From contig NZ_CP060010.1 in the NCBI RefSeq assembly GCF_017798205.1, forward strand, positions 806,001 through 870,000: DNA of 64,000 nucleotides, read 5' to 3'. Under the pieces are notes generated by a model. The model searched no databases and was not told the DNA's origin. It worked only from the letters and a program-made list of their open reading frames with translations. Below, in pieces: positions 18,284 through 26,118 of this stretch; position 1 is the first letter of the stretch, and each line of letters starts with the position of its first letter. The DNA is from Cognatishimia activa (GTDB lineage Bacteria; Pseudomonadota; Alphaproteobacteria; Rhodobacterales; Rhodobacteraceae). Position numbers and translations under genes: made by a program.

Positions 18284-18900
18284 TAGCTTTTCTCCAGGAT
18301 GGCCAGTCGCAACGCGAGGGCGGTGAAGATCGTGGCGGTCACATAGCCAATGCCGCGTTGGAATTTTTCGGATCCCGCCATGGCTTGGCCGAGTCCTCCT
18401 GCGAAGGCTCCGACGAGGCCATTCACGAAGAAGCCGTTAATGGCAATGATCGCACCATACATAAGAAATTGTACGAGAACGCTGCCCTGCGTTGGGTCTA
18501 CGAATTGCGGGATAAAGGCGAGCACGAAGAGGATCACCTTGGGATTGCTGAGGTTCACAAAATACCCTTGTCGAAAGGCCTGTGCCGAGGTCAGCCGGAC
18601 CGCCTCGCCGGACTGCGTGCTCGACCGCAAGGCGGTGACGGCCAAATACAAAAGATAGCCCACGCCGATCCAGCGGATCACATCAAAAATCCACGGAAAC
18701 GCAGAAATCGCAGCGCCAAGGCCCAAGCCGGCGATTGTCACATGGGTCATTGACCCCATTGAGACGCCCGCGCTGGCGGCAAAGGCTTGCTTGGTGCCAG
18801 AACGCAGCCCCTGCCCCAGACAGAACAACATATCCGCCCCGGGGGTGAGGTTCAGCGCAATCGCGGCCGGAATGAAGGCGAGAAACAGATAGATATCCAT
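18283..18900 (-). CDS. LysE/RhtB-family exporter
   Basis: This 205-residue inner-membrane protein has about six hydrophobic segments. LysE-family translocators export amino acids or related small solutes. Diagnostic segments are the N-terminal FIPAAIALNLTPGADMLF and, later, FRQGYFVNLSNPKVILFVLAF. ATG at 18900 lies 4 bp past the stop of the UDG gene, giving the minus-strand order UDG, lysE, moaB. The substrate is not predictable. Confidence 0.92.
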   Translation of the reverse strand: MDIYLFLAFIPAAIALNLTPGADMLFCLGQGLRSGTKQAFAASAGVSMGSMTHVTIAGLGLGAAISAFPWIFDVIRWIGVGYLLYLAVTALRSSTQSGEAVRLTSAQAFRQGYFVNLSNPKVILFVLAFIPQFVDPTQGSVLVQFLMYGAIIAINGFFVNGLVGAFAGGLGQAMAGSEKFQRGIGYVTATIFTALALRLAILEKS

Positions 18901-18904
18901 CAGG

Positions 18905-19681
18905 TCACTCTTTTCCGACTAGGCGAGATTTCAACTCCAAAAGGTCCGCCCAGGCCTCGCGTTTGGCATGTGGGCTGCGCAAGAGATAGGCAGGGTGGAA
19001 CATGGGAAGCACCGGTTTACCAAAGGCCTCAGCCCATTCACCGCGCAGGCGGGTAATGCCGCGTTTTCCAAGCACGCCCTGACAAGCGATATTGCCCATG
19101 AGAACCAGTACGTCGGGGTTTGCCAGTTCCACATGGCGCTGCACGAATGGCATCAACATGGCGATTTCATCGGGCTTTGGATCGCGGTTCTGCGGCGGAC
19201 GCCACGGCAGGATATTGGTGATATAGACGCCGTCCTGTGGCGCCTCGGCCCCGCGCGACAGATCGATGGCCGCGAGCATCCGGTCCAAAAGATGACCCGC
19301 ACGGCCGACGAAAGGACGGCCTTCGCGGTCTTCGTCACGGCCCGGCGCTTCTCCGACAATCATAAGTTTTGCCGCTGGATTGCCGTCCGAGAAGACCAAA
19401 GAGCGCGCACCGCGCTTGAGGTCACAATGCTCAAAGCCCGCAAGCGCGGATTTCAACGCGGCAAGATCGCCCGCTGCCTGCGCCAAAGAGCGCGCGACTT
19501 GCACCGGATCGACCTCGGGCTTTTTGACGGGCACGACAGGCGCCTCGGCCTGAGGTTTTGGCTTTTGTGCAGGGGCCTCATAGCGGTTCACCGGCGCATC
19601 CAGAATGGCCTCGGTCGCGCCAAGCTCGACCTGCCATTCCAAAAACGCGCGCGCCGTATGATAATCCATCGCTGATTCCAT
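18905..19681 (-). CDS. Uracil-DNA glycosylase, family 4-like, without Fe-S cysteines
   Basis: It is predicted to excise uracil from DNA. The core shows KLMIVGEAPGRDEDREGRPF (motif with GEAPG, near residue 110), VYITNILPWRPPQNRDP and the C-terminal MFHPAYLLRSPHAKREAW. The whole protein has only two cysteines (near residue 90 and in GNIACQG). The four Cys ligands of classical family 4 are therefore absent: NILPW has Trp where the family usually has Cys. The Pro/Lys-rich N-terminal linker (about 35-60) is also typical of alphaproteobacterial members. ATG 19681 (MESAMDYHTARAF) is preferred to a much longer in-frame start at 19789. Confidence 0.9.
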   Translation of the reverse strand: MESAMDYHTARAFLEWQVELGATEAILDAPVNRYEAPAQKPKPQAEAPVVPVKKPEVDPVQVARSLAQAAGDLAALKSALAGFEHCDLKRGARSLVFSDGNPAAKLMIVGEAPGRDEDREGRPFVGRAGHLLDRMLAAIDLSRGAEAPQDGVYITNILPWRPPQNRDPKPDEIAMLMPFVQRHVELANPDVLVLMGNIACQGVLGKRGITRLRGEWAEAFGKPVLPMFHPAYLLRSPHAKREAWADLLELKSRLVGKE

Positions 19682-19740
19682 GACTGCGAGCCTATCCTGT
19701 GCCGCACCCTTCGGAAACCACATAAGCGTGCGCCTCCGGC

Positions 19741-19765
19741 GGGGATATTTTCTGCAAGAGAAACA
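19741..19765 (+). repeat. Dispersed intergenic repeat, copy 2 (diverged)
   Basis: The element reads GGGGATATTTTCTGCAAGAG followed by AAAC, a diverged copy of the repeat also seen at 1508, 46278, 46308 and 61790. This copy lies in the 149-bp divergent spacer between the UDG gene and pyrB, not behind a stop codon. Confidence 0.4.
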
Positions 19766-19830
19766 GGGTGGCTTGTCGTGCTGCACCAAGGTTTCTATAA
19801 GCGGCGAAGATCACCACAAGGGAGCCGTCC

Positions 19831-20787
19831 ATGAGTTTTCGCCAAAAGCATCTTTTGGGGATCGAGGCGTTGCGGCCTGACGAGATCACAAGCCTGTTGG
19901 ATCTGGCCGATCAATATGTCGATCTGAACCGGCGCGATGTGAAACATTCCGACGCGCTGACCGGGCTGACCCAGATCAATATGTTCTTTGAGAACTCGAC
20001 CCGCACGCAGGCGAGCTTTGAGCTCGCAGGCAAGCGTTTGGGTGCGGATGTTATGAACATGGCGATGCAGGCGAGTTCGATCAAAAAGGGCGAGACGCTG
20101 ATTGATACGGCGATGACGCTCAATGCGATGCATCCGGATTTGCTGGTGGTGCGGCATCCGCATTCCGGCGCGGTCGACCTGTTGGCGCAGAAGGTGAATT
20201 GTGCCGTGTTGAATGCGGGCGATGGCAAGCATGAACACCCGACACAGGCTCTGCTGGATGCTCTGACGATCCGGCGTGCGAAGGGCCGTTTGCATCGGTT
20301 GAACATCGCGATTTGTGGCGACATTGCCCATAGCCGTGTGGCGCGCAGCAACCTGATTTTGCTTGGCAAAATGGAGAACCGCGTGCGCTTGGTCGGGCCT
20401 CCGACCCTGATGCCCAGCCAAATTGGCGAGTTTGGCGTCGAGGTCTATGAGGATATGGACGAGGGGCTGAAGGACGTCGACGTTGTCATGATGCTTAGGT
20501 TGCAGCGCGAGCGGATGGACGGTGGCTTTATCCCATCGGAGCGCGAATATTATCATCGCTATGGTCTGGACGCGGAAAAGCTTGGCCACGCCAAAGATGA
20601 TGCGATTGTGATGCACCCCGGCCCCATGAACCGCGGCGTCGAGATTGACGGCGAAATTGCCGACGACATCAACCGCTCGGTCATTCAGGAACAGGTGGAG
20701 ATGGGCGTCGCCGTGCGTATGGCCGCGATGGACCTTTTGGCGCGCAACTTGCGTGAGGCCCGCGCCAATGCTCCGGTGGAGGTGTAA
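19831..20787 (+). CDS. pyrB: Aspartate carbamoyltransferase, catalytic chain
   Basis: It condenses carbamoyl phosphate with aspartate, the first committed step of pyrimidine synthesis. The carbamoyl-phosphate motif is [20 protein letters not shown] (near residue 52), followed by [13 protein letters not shown] and, near the end, [12 protein letters not shown]. At 318 residues it is a normal catalytic chain. An ATG with GGGAG upstream starts at 19831. It is the first gene of a tightly packed plus-strand set ending in plsY; the next ORF starts 1 bp after its stop. No pyrI regulatory chain is present. Confidence 0.96.
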   Translation: MSFRQKHLLGIEALRPDEITSLLDLADQYVDLNRRDVKHSDALTGLTQINMFFENSTRTQASFELAGKRLGADVMNMAMQASSIKKGETLIDTAMTLNAMHPDLLVVRHPHSGAVDLLAQKVNCAVLNAGDGKHEHPTQALLDALTIRRAKGRLHRLNIAICGDIAHSRVARSNLILLGKMENRVRLVGPPTLMPSQIGEFGVEVYEDMDEGLKDVDVVMMLRLQRERMDGGFIPSEREYYHRYGLDAEKLGHAKDDAIVMHPGPMNRGVEIDGEIADDINRSVIQEQVEMGVAVRMAAMDLLARNLREARANAPVEV

Positions 20788-20788
20788 T

Positions 20789-20890
20789 ATGGAAGACCCG
20801 AAAGATCCGAAAATGAGCGGCCGCGTGGCCACCGTCGCCCTTTTGGTGATGTTTGCCATCGTGGGCCTCATGGTCTGGGTTGGCGGGTAA
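20789..20890 (+). CDS. 33-residue single-helix membrane peptide between pyrB and the PH-like gene
   Basis: The ORF starts with ATG 1 bp after the pyrB stop, preceded by GGTGGAGGTG in the pyrB end, which can serve as a Shine-Dalgarno. The product has a charged N-terminus (MEDPKDPKMSGR) followed by one 19-residue hydrophobic helix ending WVGG. It is too short for most gene callers. The position, the good start signal and a typical membrane-peptide design support expression. The function is unknown. Confidence 0.55.
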   Translation: MEDPKDPKMSGRVATVALLVMFAIVGLMVWVGG

Positions 20891-20900
20891 AGGAACGGCT

Positions 20901-21398
20901 GTGGCGCAGGATCGGGACATTGGGATCAAGGCGCTGAAGGATCAGGGGTTTGATCTTCATGGCGGCGAAGAGATTATGGATGCCTTTCGCCCGAATTTCC
21001 TGTCCTTTCTGCAACGTAGTCTGGTGATCGGGATTTTGACCACTTTGGGGTTCGCCCTTGTTCCTGGCCTCTCGATCAGTTTCGCAGCGCAAGTGGGGTT
21101 GGCTCTGATCATTGTGGTGCTCTGGTTCTTTGTCTTTGACGAATGGCAGGAGTGGCGTGATCGTGGCGCCGATCTGTGGATCCTGACCAACCATCGATTG
21201 TTTTTGGTCAATCCACGAGAGGACGATAGCGTCAGCTGGTGGAACCTGTCTGATATTCAGTCGGTACGGCCTGTCTTTTGGTGGAGCCTTCGGATCAGGG
21301 CGCGTGACGGGCGGGCGACCGTCATGAGCTATGTGCGGCCAGATCGTAAACTAAGGGATCGCATAATGCAGGCAAAGGACGGCACTTCAGATGGCTGA
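20901..21398 (+). CDS. Membrane protein with a bacterial PH-like domain
   Basis: The 165-residue product starts at GTG 20901, with AAGGAA at 20890-20895 as a Shine-Dalgarno; the open frame upstream lacks such a signal. Two transmembrane helices (about residues 35-75) are followed by a domain reading LTNHRLFLVNPRED ... WWNLSDIQSV ... LRIRARDGRATVMSYV, a pattern like bacterial PH (YdbT/bPH2-type) domains. It is in the pyrB cluster: 10 bp after the 33-residue ORF, and overlapping the next gene by 8 bp. The role is unknown; a membrane-scaffold job is conceivable. Confidence 0.75.
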   Translation: MAQDRDIGIKALKDQGFDLHGGEEIMDAFRPNFLSFLQRSLVIGILTTLGFALVPGLSISFAAQVGLALIIVVLWFFVFDEWQEWRDRGADLWILTNHRLFLVNPREDDSVSWWNLSDIQSVRPVFWWSLRIRARDGRATVMSYVRPDRKLRDRIMQAKDGTSDG

Positions 21399-21948
21399 TC
21401 TGTTGCACATTGCACCGGGCGAGCGGGGGACCATTCGGATATTCTCGGTCGAAATGGACGCCAGCGCGCGACACAAGATCCTTCATCCCAAGCCTGATAC
21501 AGCGCCTACGGGTGCGGCGCTTGGTGCTTTGCTGGGAATTGACTGGATCGATCCGGATCACGCGGAGCTTTTTGATGTCTCGGACTTGGATGATTTGGGC
21601 CTTGTGGGCTTTCTCGGCCACGGGGCTGGAGTTTCTGAAAAAGACCTCGTGCCGCATCGCGCTTTGCTAGATGGCCTAAAAGGTACTCTTTTGATCGTCT
21701 TTGCGCGTGGGTTCGAAAATAGCACCGAGGACTTGAGGCCCGCGGCAAATGTAACGCCGATCCTGTATCTGTCGGAAGCGACGACGCCGGTCCATTTTGA
21801 GCCCCTTAAAAGCCAAGCCTTCGAGGGCACTTTGAGCGCCTCGGCGCCTGCCTCGCAAAGCCCGCATCTGACAGTTCTGGTGGCGATATTGGCTTTGCCG
21901 ATCTTGGCGCTGATCCTCGGCGCAGTGCTATGGGGCCTGATGCGATGA
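21391..21948 (+). CDS. C-tail-anchored protein of the pyrB cluster, unknown function
   Basis: The 185-residue product has a soluble N-terminal part with no recognised motif and a single C-terminal transmembrane helix (about residues 160-182, followed by GLMR). A Ser/Ala-rich linker precedes the helix. Homologues in this position are sometimes labelled as aspartate carbamoyltransferase (my recollection), but nothing in the sequence resembles that enzyme. The start overlaps the PH-like gene by 8 bp. The stop overlaps the following 31-residue ORF by 4 nt. Confidence 0.72.
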   Translation: MADLLHIAPGERGTIRIFSVEMDASARHKILHPKPDTAPTGAALGALLGIDWIDPDHAELFDVSDLDDLGLVGFLGHGAGVSEKDLVPHRALLDGLKGTLLIVFARGFENSTEDLRPAANVTPILYLSEATTPVHFEPLKSQAFEGTLSASAPASQSPHLTVLVAILALPILALILGAVLWGLMR

Positions 21949-22040
21949 CCAGCCACGCCCAAGCAAATTTGTTGACGCCCGAAGCCAGAGAGGGCATGTC
22001 GCGTCAAACGCGCCAAGACCTGCAGAAAGAGATGACATGA
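21945..22040 (+). CDS. 31-residue micro-ORF overlapping both neighbours
   Basis: It starts as ATGA over the previous stop (21945-21948) and ends as ATGA over the pyrC-homologue start (22037-22040). Ribosomes could therefore pass from one gene to the next through it. The hydrophilic product begins MTSHAQANLLTPEAREGMSR and ends with a charged helix-like tail. It may be a real peptide, or simply a coupling device that keeps ribosomes on the mRNA across the 88-nt gap. No homologue is known to me. Confidence 0.45.
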   Translation: MTSHAQANLLTPEAREGMSRQTRQDLQKEMT

Positions 22041-23311
22041 AGACAGTTTTCATCAATGCACGGCTGATTGATCCCACATCAGAGCAAGACCTTTTCGGCA
22101 GTCTTCTGGTCGAAGACGGCATGATCTCGGCGATTGGGGCGGATATTTCGGTACCTGACGCGCCGGAGGTTGTGGATTGTGAGGGGCTTTGTCTTGCCCC
22201 CGGCATCGTCGACATCGGCGTGAAAGTTTGCGAACCGGGTGAGCGTCATAAAGAAAGCTATCGATCTGCAGGGCTTGCGGCGGCGGCAGGTGGGGTCACA
22301 ACGATCGTCACGCGCCCGGACACGAGCCCGGCGATTGACACGCCTGAAACGCTGGAATTTGCCACCCGCCGCGCCAATGAAGCCGCGCCGGTGAATGTCG
22401 TCCCGATGGCTGCTCTGACCAAAGACCGCGCGGGTCGCGAGATGACAGAGATCGGCTTTCTGATGGACGCGGGCGCCGTGGCTTTCACCGATTGCGACCA
22501 TGTGGTGGTCGACACCAAAGTCTTTTCCCGTGCGCTGACATATGCGCGCAGCCTCGGCGCGCTGGTCATTGCGCATCCTCAGGATCCGGACCTGTCCAAA
22601 GGGGCGGCTGCGACGTCGGGCAAATTCGCGTCTTTGCGCGGCTTGCCAGCCGTGTCCCCGATTGCCGAGCGCATGGGGCTTGATCGCGACATCGCCTTGG
22701 TGGAAGTCACCGGCGCGAAATACCATGCGGATCAGATCACCGCCGCGCGTGCGCTTCCGGCTTTGGAGCGCGCCAAGGCCAATGGCTTGGACATCACGGC
22801 CGGCACCTCGATCCATCACCTGACGCTGAACGAGCTGGACGTGGCGGACTATCGGACCTTCTTTAAGGTCAAACCACCTCTGCGGAGCGAGGATGACAGG
22901 CAGGCCATTATTGCCGCTGTGAAATCAGGCTTGATCGACGTGATCAGCTCGATGCACACCCCACAAGACGAAGAGAGCAAACGCCTTCCATTTGAAGAAG
23001 CCGCTTCCGGGGCCGTCGCTTTAGAGACACTCCTGCCCGCGGCGCTGCGGTTGTACCATTCGGACCTGCTGACGCTGCAAGAATTGTTCCGAGCGATGTC
23101 CTTCAATCCCGCCCAGAGGCTTGGGCTGGCAAGTGGCCGCCTTGAGGCCGGCGCCCCGGCCGATCTAGTGCTGTTTGACCCGGATGCCCCCTTCGTGCTG
23201 GATCGCTTCAAACTGAAATCCAAATCCAAAAACACGCCGTTTGACGGGCAACGATTGCAGGGCAAGACACGCGCGACCTATGTTGGCGGACAGGCGGTCT
23301 ATCAGAACTGA
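22037..23311 (+). CDS. pyrC: Dihydroorotase homologue, probably catalytically inactive (PyrC'-like)
   Basis: The 424-residue protein has the full type-I dihydroorotase/amidohydrolase layout, and the segment LAPGIVDIGVKVCEPGERHK aligns with the usual metal loop. The metal ligands are largely lost. The DxHxH pair reads D59-I-G61-V-K63, the HIST histidine reads Q233, and the DHAPH segment reads SSMHTPQ, with Met306 replacing the Asp. Only His180 (IAHPQD) and His307 remain. Pseudomonads carry an inactive PyrC' that structurally supports aspartate carbamoyltransferase, and a similar role fits the pyrB linkage here. A true dihydroorotase would then be elsewhere in the genome. Confidence 0.88.
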   Translation: MKTVFINARLIDPTSEQDLFGSLLVEDGMISAIGADISVPDAPEVVDCEGLCLAPGIVDIGVKVCEPGERHKESYRSAGLAAAAGGVTTIVTRPDTSPAIDTPETLEFATRRANEAAPVNVVPMAALTKDRAGREMTEIGFLMDAGAVAFTDCDHVVVDTKVFSRALTYARSLGALVIAHPQDPDLSKGAAATSGKFASLRGLPAVSPIAERMGLDRDIALVEVTGAKYHADQITAARALPALERAKANGLDITAGTSIHHLTLNELDVADYRTFFKVKPPLRSEDDRQAIIAAVKSGLIDVISSMHTPQDEESKRLPFEEAASGAVALETLLPAALRLYHSDLLTLQELFRAMSFNPAQRLGLASGRLEAGAPADLVLFDPDAPFVLDRFKLKSKSKNTPFDGQRLQGKTRATYVGGQAVYQN

Positions 23312-23334
23312 CGCCCCTAAGACGGAGCAAGACA

Positions 23335-23940
23335 ATGCCAGACTTCACCACAGCCCCTTCGCTTTTGGCCCTTGCCGCCGTGCTTGGCTATCTGCTTGGG
23401 TCGATCCCCTTTGGCATGGTGCTCGCGCGGGTGATGGGGTTGGGCAACCTGCGCGACATCGGGTCAGGGAATATCGGAGCGACCAATGTTCTGCGTACCG
23501 GATCCAAAACCGCGGCGGCTCTGACGTTGGTCTTGGACGGTGGCAAAGGCGCTGTCGCTGTTTTCGCCGCACGCGCATGGATCGGAGAAGATGCGGCTCA
23601 GATTGCCGGAGTGATGGCCTTCTTCGGCCATTGTTTTCCGGTGTGGCTGCGGTTTCAGGGTGGCAAAGGCGTGGCCACTTTTCTTGGCTTGATGCTGGCG
23701 CTTTACTGGCCGGTGGGTATTGCGTGCTGTTTTACTTGGCTCGCGACGGCGGTGGTCACGCGCATCTCGTCACTGTCTGCTTTGGTGTCCTCAGCGAGCG
23801 CTGCTGTTTGGGTGATTCTCATGGGGCAACAACCGTTTCTGGCAGCGAGCCTATTTCTAGCTGGAGTAATTTTTTGGCGGCACAAGGGCAATATAACTAG
23901 GATTTTGCAAGGAACAGAGCCTCGCATTGGTAAAAAGTGA
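23335..23940 (+). CDS. plsY: Glycerol-3-phosphate acyltransferase PlsY
   Basis: PlsY is the integral-membrane enzyme that acylates glycerol-3-phosphate from acyl-phosphate, the first step of phospholipid synthesis. The three cytoplasmic family motifs are visible as GSIPFGMVLAR, GSGNIGATNVLRTGSK and GGKGVATFLG. The 201-residue length is standard. It starts 23 bp after the pyrC homologue and closes the pyrB cluster. The following sequence becomes markedly AT-rich. Confidence 0.95.
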   Translation: MPDFTTAPSLLALAAVLGYLLGSIPFGMVLARVMGLGNLRDIGSGNIGATNVLRTGSKTAAALTLVLDGGKGAVAVFAARAWIGEDAAQIAGVMAFFGHCFPVWLRFQGGKGVATFLGLMLALYWPVGIACCFTWLATAVVTRISSLSALVSSASAAVWVILMGQQPFLAASLFLAGVIFWRHKGNITRILQGTEPRIGKK

Positions 23941-24043
23941 TCCAAAGCCAATTTAATTTTTGGCGTAACCATGTATAAAGAGTACGCGTTTTATCATTTT
24001 TTCTAAGGATTTTCGTGACGTCAATTTTGGCGTGTAAAGGTAC

Positions 24044-24694
24044 TTGAGTGGGAAGTGGGGAAACTTGAAGGTGCTCAAGATCAGTTGGATAGTGCTTCTG
24101 TTAGGGAGTACGACGCAGGTTGTTGCTTGCGAGCAATCTGGTTGCGACAAAATTGCCGATAGGATTGTGACTGCGACGTTGTTGAAAACCGATGACGCAA
24201 AGGCCGAAAACAATTCCGTTCATATCTTGCCTCATTGGACCGTTTCAGCTACAACGGACGCCTTTTCAGATTCGTTGACAGTTTCGGTCTCGACCCCAGC
24301 GTCCAAACCAGTGAAATGCCGCTGGGGAACCAAGATCCCCACATTGGTTATGGAATGTCGCGACAACCAAACAATCGCACGGTTTGAAACCCATTGTCGG
24401 ATTTCTACAAGCGACTTTGATGACTATGGCGACGTGACGTATCGCGTCGACAAATCCGACGTAAAAACGCTGCGGTTTTCCGAAAGTGTCGACAACAGAT
24501 CAATGGGACTTTGGGAGTCAGAGGAATCTGTTCCCTTCATCCAATCTTTGATGGATAGCGAGATTTTGGCTGCCAAAATCAAACCTTACTCTGACGAGCC
24601 ATTCGTTGCGTTTTTCGACACGACTGGTCTTTCGGACGCAATCGCTCCGATCCAAAACGCTTGTGGCTGGGACAGCTTAGACCTTAGTAACTAA
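24044..24694 (+). CDS. Secreted VasI-like domain protein
   Basis: The C-terminal part (FIQSLMDSEILAAKIKPYSD ... FFDTTGLSDAIAPIQNACGW) matches the VasI/YfmB-type domain first noted next to type VI secretion genes. The N-terminus has a hydrophobic signal segment (WIVLLLGSTTQVVAC), with a possible but non-standard lipobox at Cys29. Starts are uncertain: TTG 24044, TTG 24065 or GTG 24071; no ATG fits. There is no type VI locus in the window. The gene is more AT-rich than its neighbours and ends inside gshA (11-bp convergent overlap), suggesting later insertion. Confidence 0.7.
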   Translation: MSGKWGNLKVLKISWIVLLLGSTTQVVACEQSGCDKIADRIVTATLLKTDDAKAENNSVHILPHWTVSATTDAFSDSLTVSVSTPASKPVKCRWGTKIPTLVMECRDNQTIARFETHCRISTSDFDDYGDVTYRVDKSDVKTLRFSESVDNRSMGLWESEESVPFIQSLMDSEILAAKIKPYSDEPFVAFFDTTGLSDAIAPIQNACGWDSLDLSN

Positions 24695-26054
24695 ACTCAC
24701 CGTAGATTTTGGTTAGATCCCCTGCCCAATCACCGTGGAATTTCGCCAAGAGTTCGTCTGCCGGAACCATACCGCTGTCGATGCTTTCCTGCAGTGCATT
24801 TAGGAAGTGTGTCTCATCCGGCACCAGACCACCCGCACCCGCTTGCGCGCGCGCCTTTAAGCCCGCCTCGCTGATCGCAAGAACCTCACGCGCAAGGTCG
24901 TGCATGTTTATGTCACCGACTTTGGCTTGCAGGCCGTGGACGCTCGCTTCAACCCGCAGTGCTTCGCGTGTTTCCGCATCCCAACCTTTGACGAGATCCC
25001 ATGCGGCATCCAGCGAGTTCTGATCATACATCAGCCCGACCCAGAACGCAGGTAGAGCACAGAGCCGCCGCCACGGACCGCCATCCGCGCCGCGCATCTC
25101 CATGTATTTCTTAATGCGCGCCTCGGGGAAGGCTGTCGTCAGATGGTCTGCCCAATCAGACAGGGTCGGCACTTCGCCCGGCAACGCAGGCAGCTGACCT
25201 TTCAGGAAGTCACGGAAGGATTGGCCCAAAGCGTTGATATATTTGCCATCGCGATAAACAAAATACATCGGCACATCGAGCGCATAATCGACATAGCGCT
25301 CAAACCCCATGCCCTCTTCAAAGACAAACGGCAGCATGCCTGTGCGGGCATCATCCAGATGACGCCAGATATAGCTGCGCCAGGATTTGTGATTATTGAC
25401 CTTGCCCTCAAAGAACGGCGAGTTCGCAAACAGCGCAACCGCAACCGGCTGCAAAGCCAAAGCGACACGCAGTTTTTGCACCATGTCGGCCTCAGATCCG
25501 AAATCCAGGTTCACCTGCACCGTACAGGTCCGACGCATCATGGCGCGGCCCATCGTGCCGACTTTCTCCATATAGTCGTTCATCAACCGATAGCGGCCTT
25601 TCGGCATCAACGGCATCTCGTCATGCGACCAGATCGGAGCCGCCCCAAGACCTATGAACTTCGCCCCGATCTCATCGGCGATATCCTGAACCTCGCGCAG
25701 GTGGACGTTCACCTCGTCACAGGTCTGATGAATTGTCTCCAAAGCGGCGCCCGAAAGCTCAAGTGCCCCGCCGGGTTCCAGACTAACATTCGCGCCTTCT
25801 TTTTCCAGGCCGATCAGCTTGTCCGCCTCCATCACCGGAGACCAGCCGTGCCTATCACGCAGCCCTTCTAAAATCGCCTGGATCGAGCGCTCTCCGTCAT
25901 AGGGCAGAGGCTTCAGCGTGTCTTTGCAATAGCCGAATTTCTCGTGTTCCGTGCCGATGCGCCAATCTTCCTTGGGCTTACAGCCCGAGGCCAGATATTC
26001 CGCGAGTTGATCGTGGCTTTCGATGGGTCCGCCACCGGATTGAGGTATCGACAT
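24684..26054 (-). CDS. gshA: Glutamate-cysteine ligase, plant/alphaproteobacterial type
   Basis: It joins Glu and Cys by ATP hydrolysis, the rate-limiting step of glutathione synthesis. The 456-residue sequence is of the plant-like class rather than the E. coli class. Marks are WRIGTEHEKFGYC (near residue 32), GANVSLEPGGALELSGA, GLGAAPIWSHDEMPLMPKGRY, MMRRTCTVQVNLDFGSE and MRGADGGPWRRLCALPAFWVG. It is the last gene of a minus-strand run rsmE-membrane protein-gshA, separated by 64 bp from the second. Confidence 0.95.
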   Translation of the reverse strand: MSIPQSGGGPIESHDQLAEYLASGCKPKEDWRIGTEHEKFGYCKDTLKPLPYDGERSIQAILEGLRDRHGWSPVMEADKLIGLEKEGANVSLEPGGALELSGAALETIHQTCDEVNVHLREVQDIADEIGAKFIGLGAAPIWSHDEMPLMPKGRYRLMNDYMEKVGTMGRAMMRRTCTVQVNLDFGSEADMVQKLRVALALQPVAVALFANSPFFEGKVNNHKSWRSYIWRHLDDARTGMLPFVFEEGMGFERYVDYALDVPMYFVYRDGKYINALGQSFRDFLKGQLPALPGEVPTLSDWADHLTTAFPEARIKKYMEMRGADGGPWRRLCALPAFWVGLMYDQNSLDAAWDLVKGWDAETREALRVEASVHGLQAKVGDINMHDLAREVLAISEAGLKARAQAGAGGLVPDETHFLNALQESIDSGMVPADELLAKFHGDWAGDLTKIYGEFSY

Positions 26055-26086
26055 AGGGCGCTCCGGCTGAAATCGCTAACGCTTGG

Positions 26087-26101
26087 GTCACAAGCTGTGA
26101 C
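26087..26101. repeat. Small palindrome GTCACA-AGC-TGTGAC upstream of gshA
   Basis: Perfect 6-bp arms flank a 3-nt centre, 33 bp upstream of the gshA start and 18 bp past the stop of the preceding gene. It is short enough to occur by chance. It could be a small operator or hairpin. Confidence 0.3.
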
Positions 26102-26118
26102 GCGAGTCGGCGGCAGTG

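Noticed and set aside
19795-20871. 358-codon minus-strand ORF opposite pyrB
   Set aside because: His/Arg/Gln-rich translation with no known motif; pyrB is certain.
23941-24694. Type VI secretion locus
   Set aside because: Just one VasI-like gene; no Tss, VgrG or Hcp genes follow.
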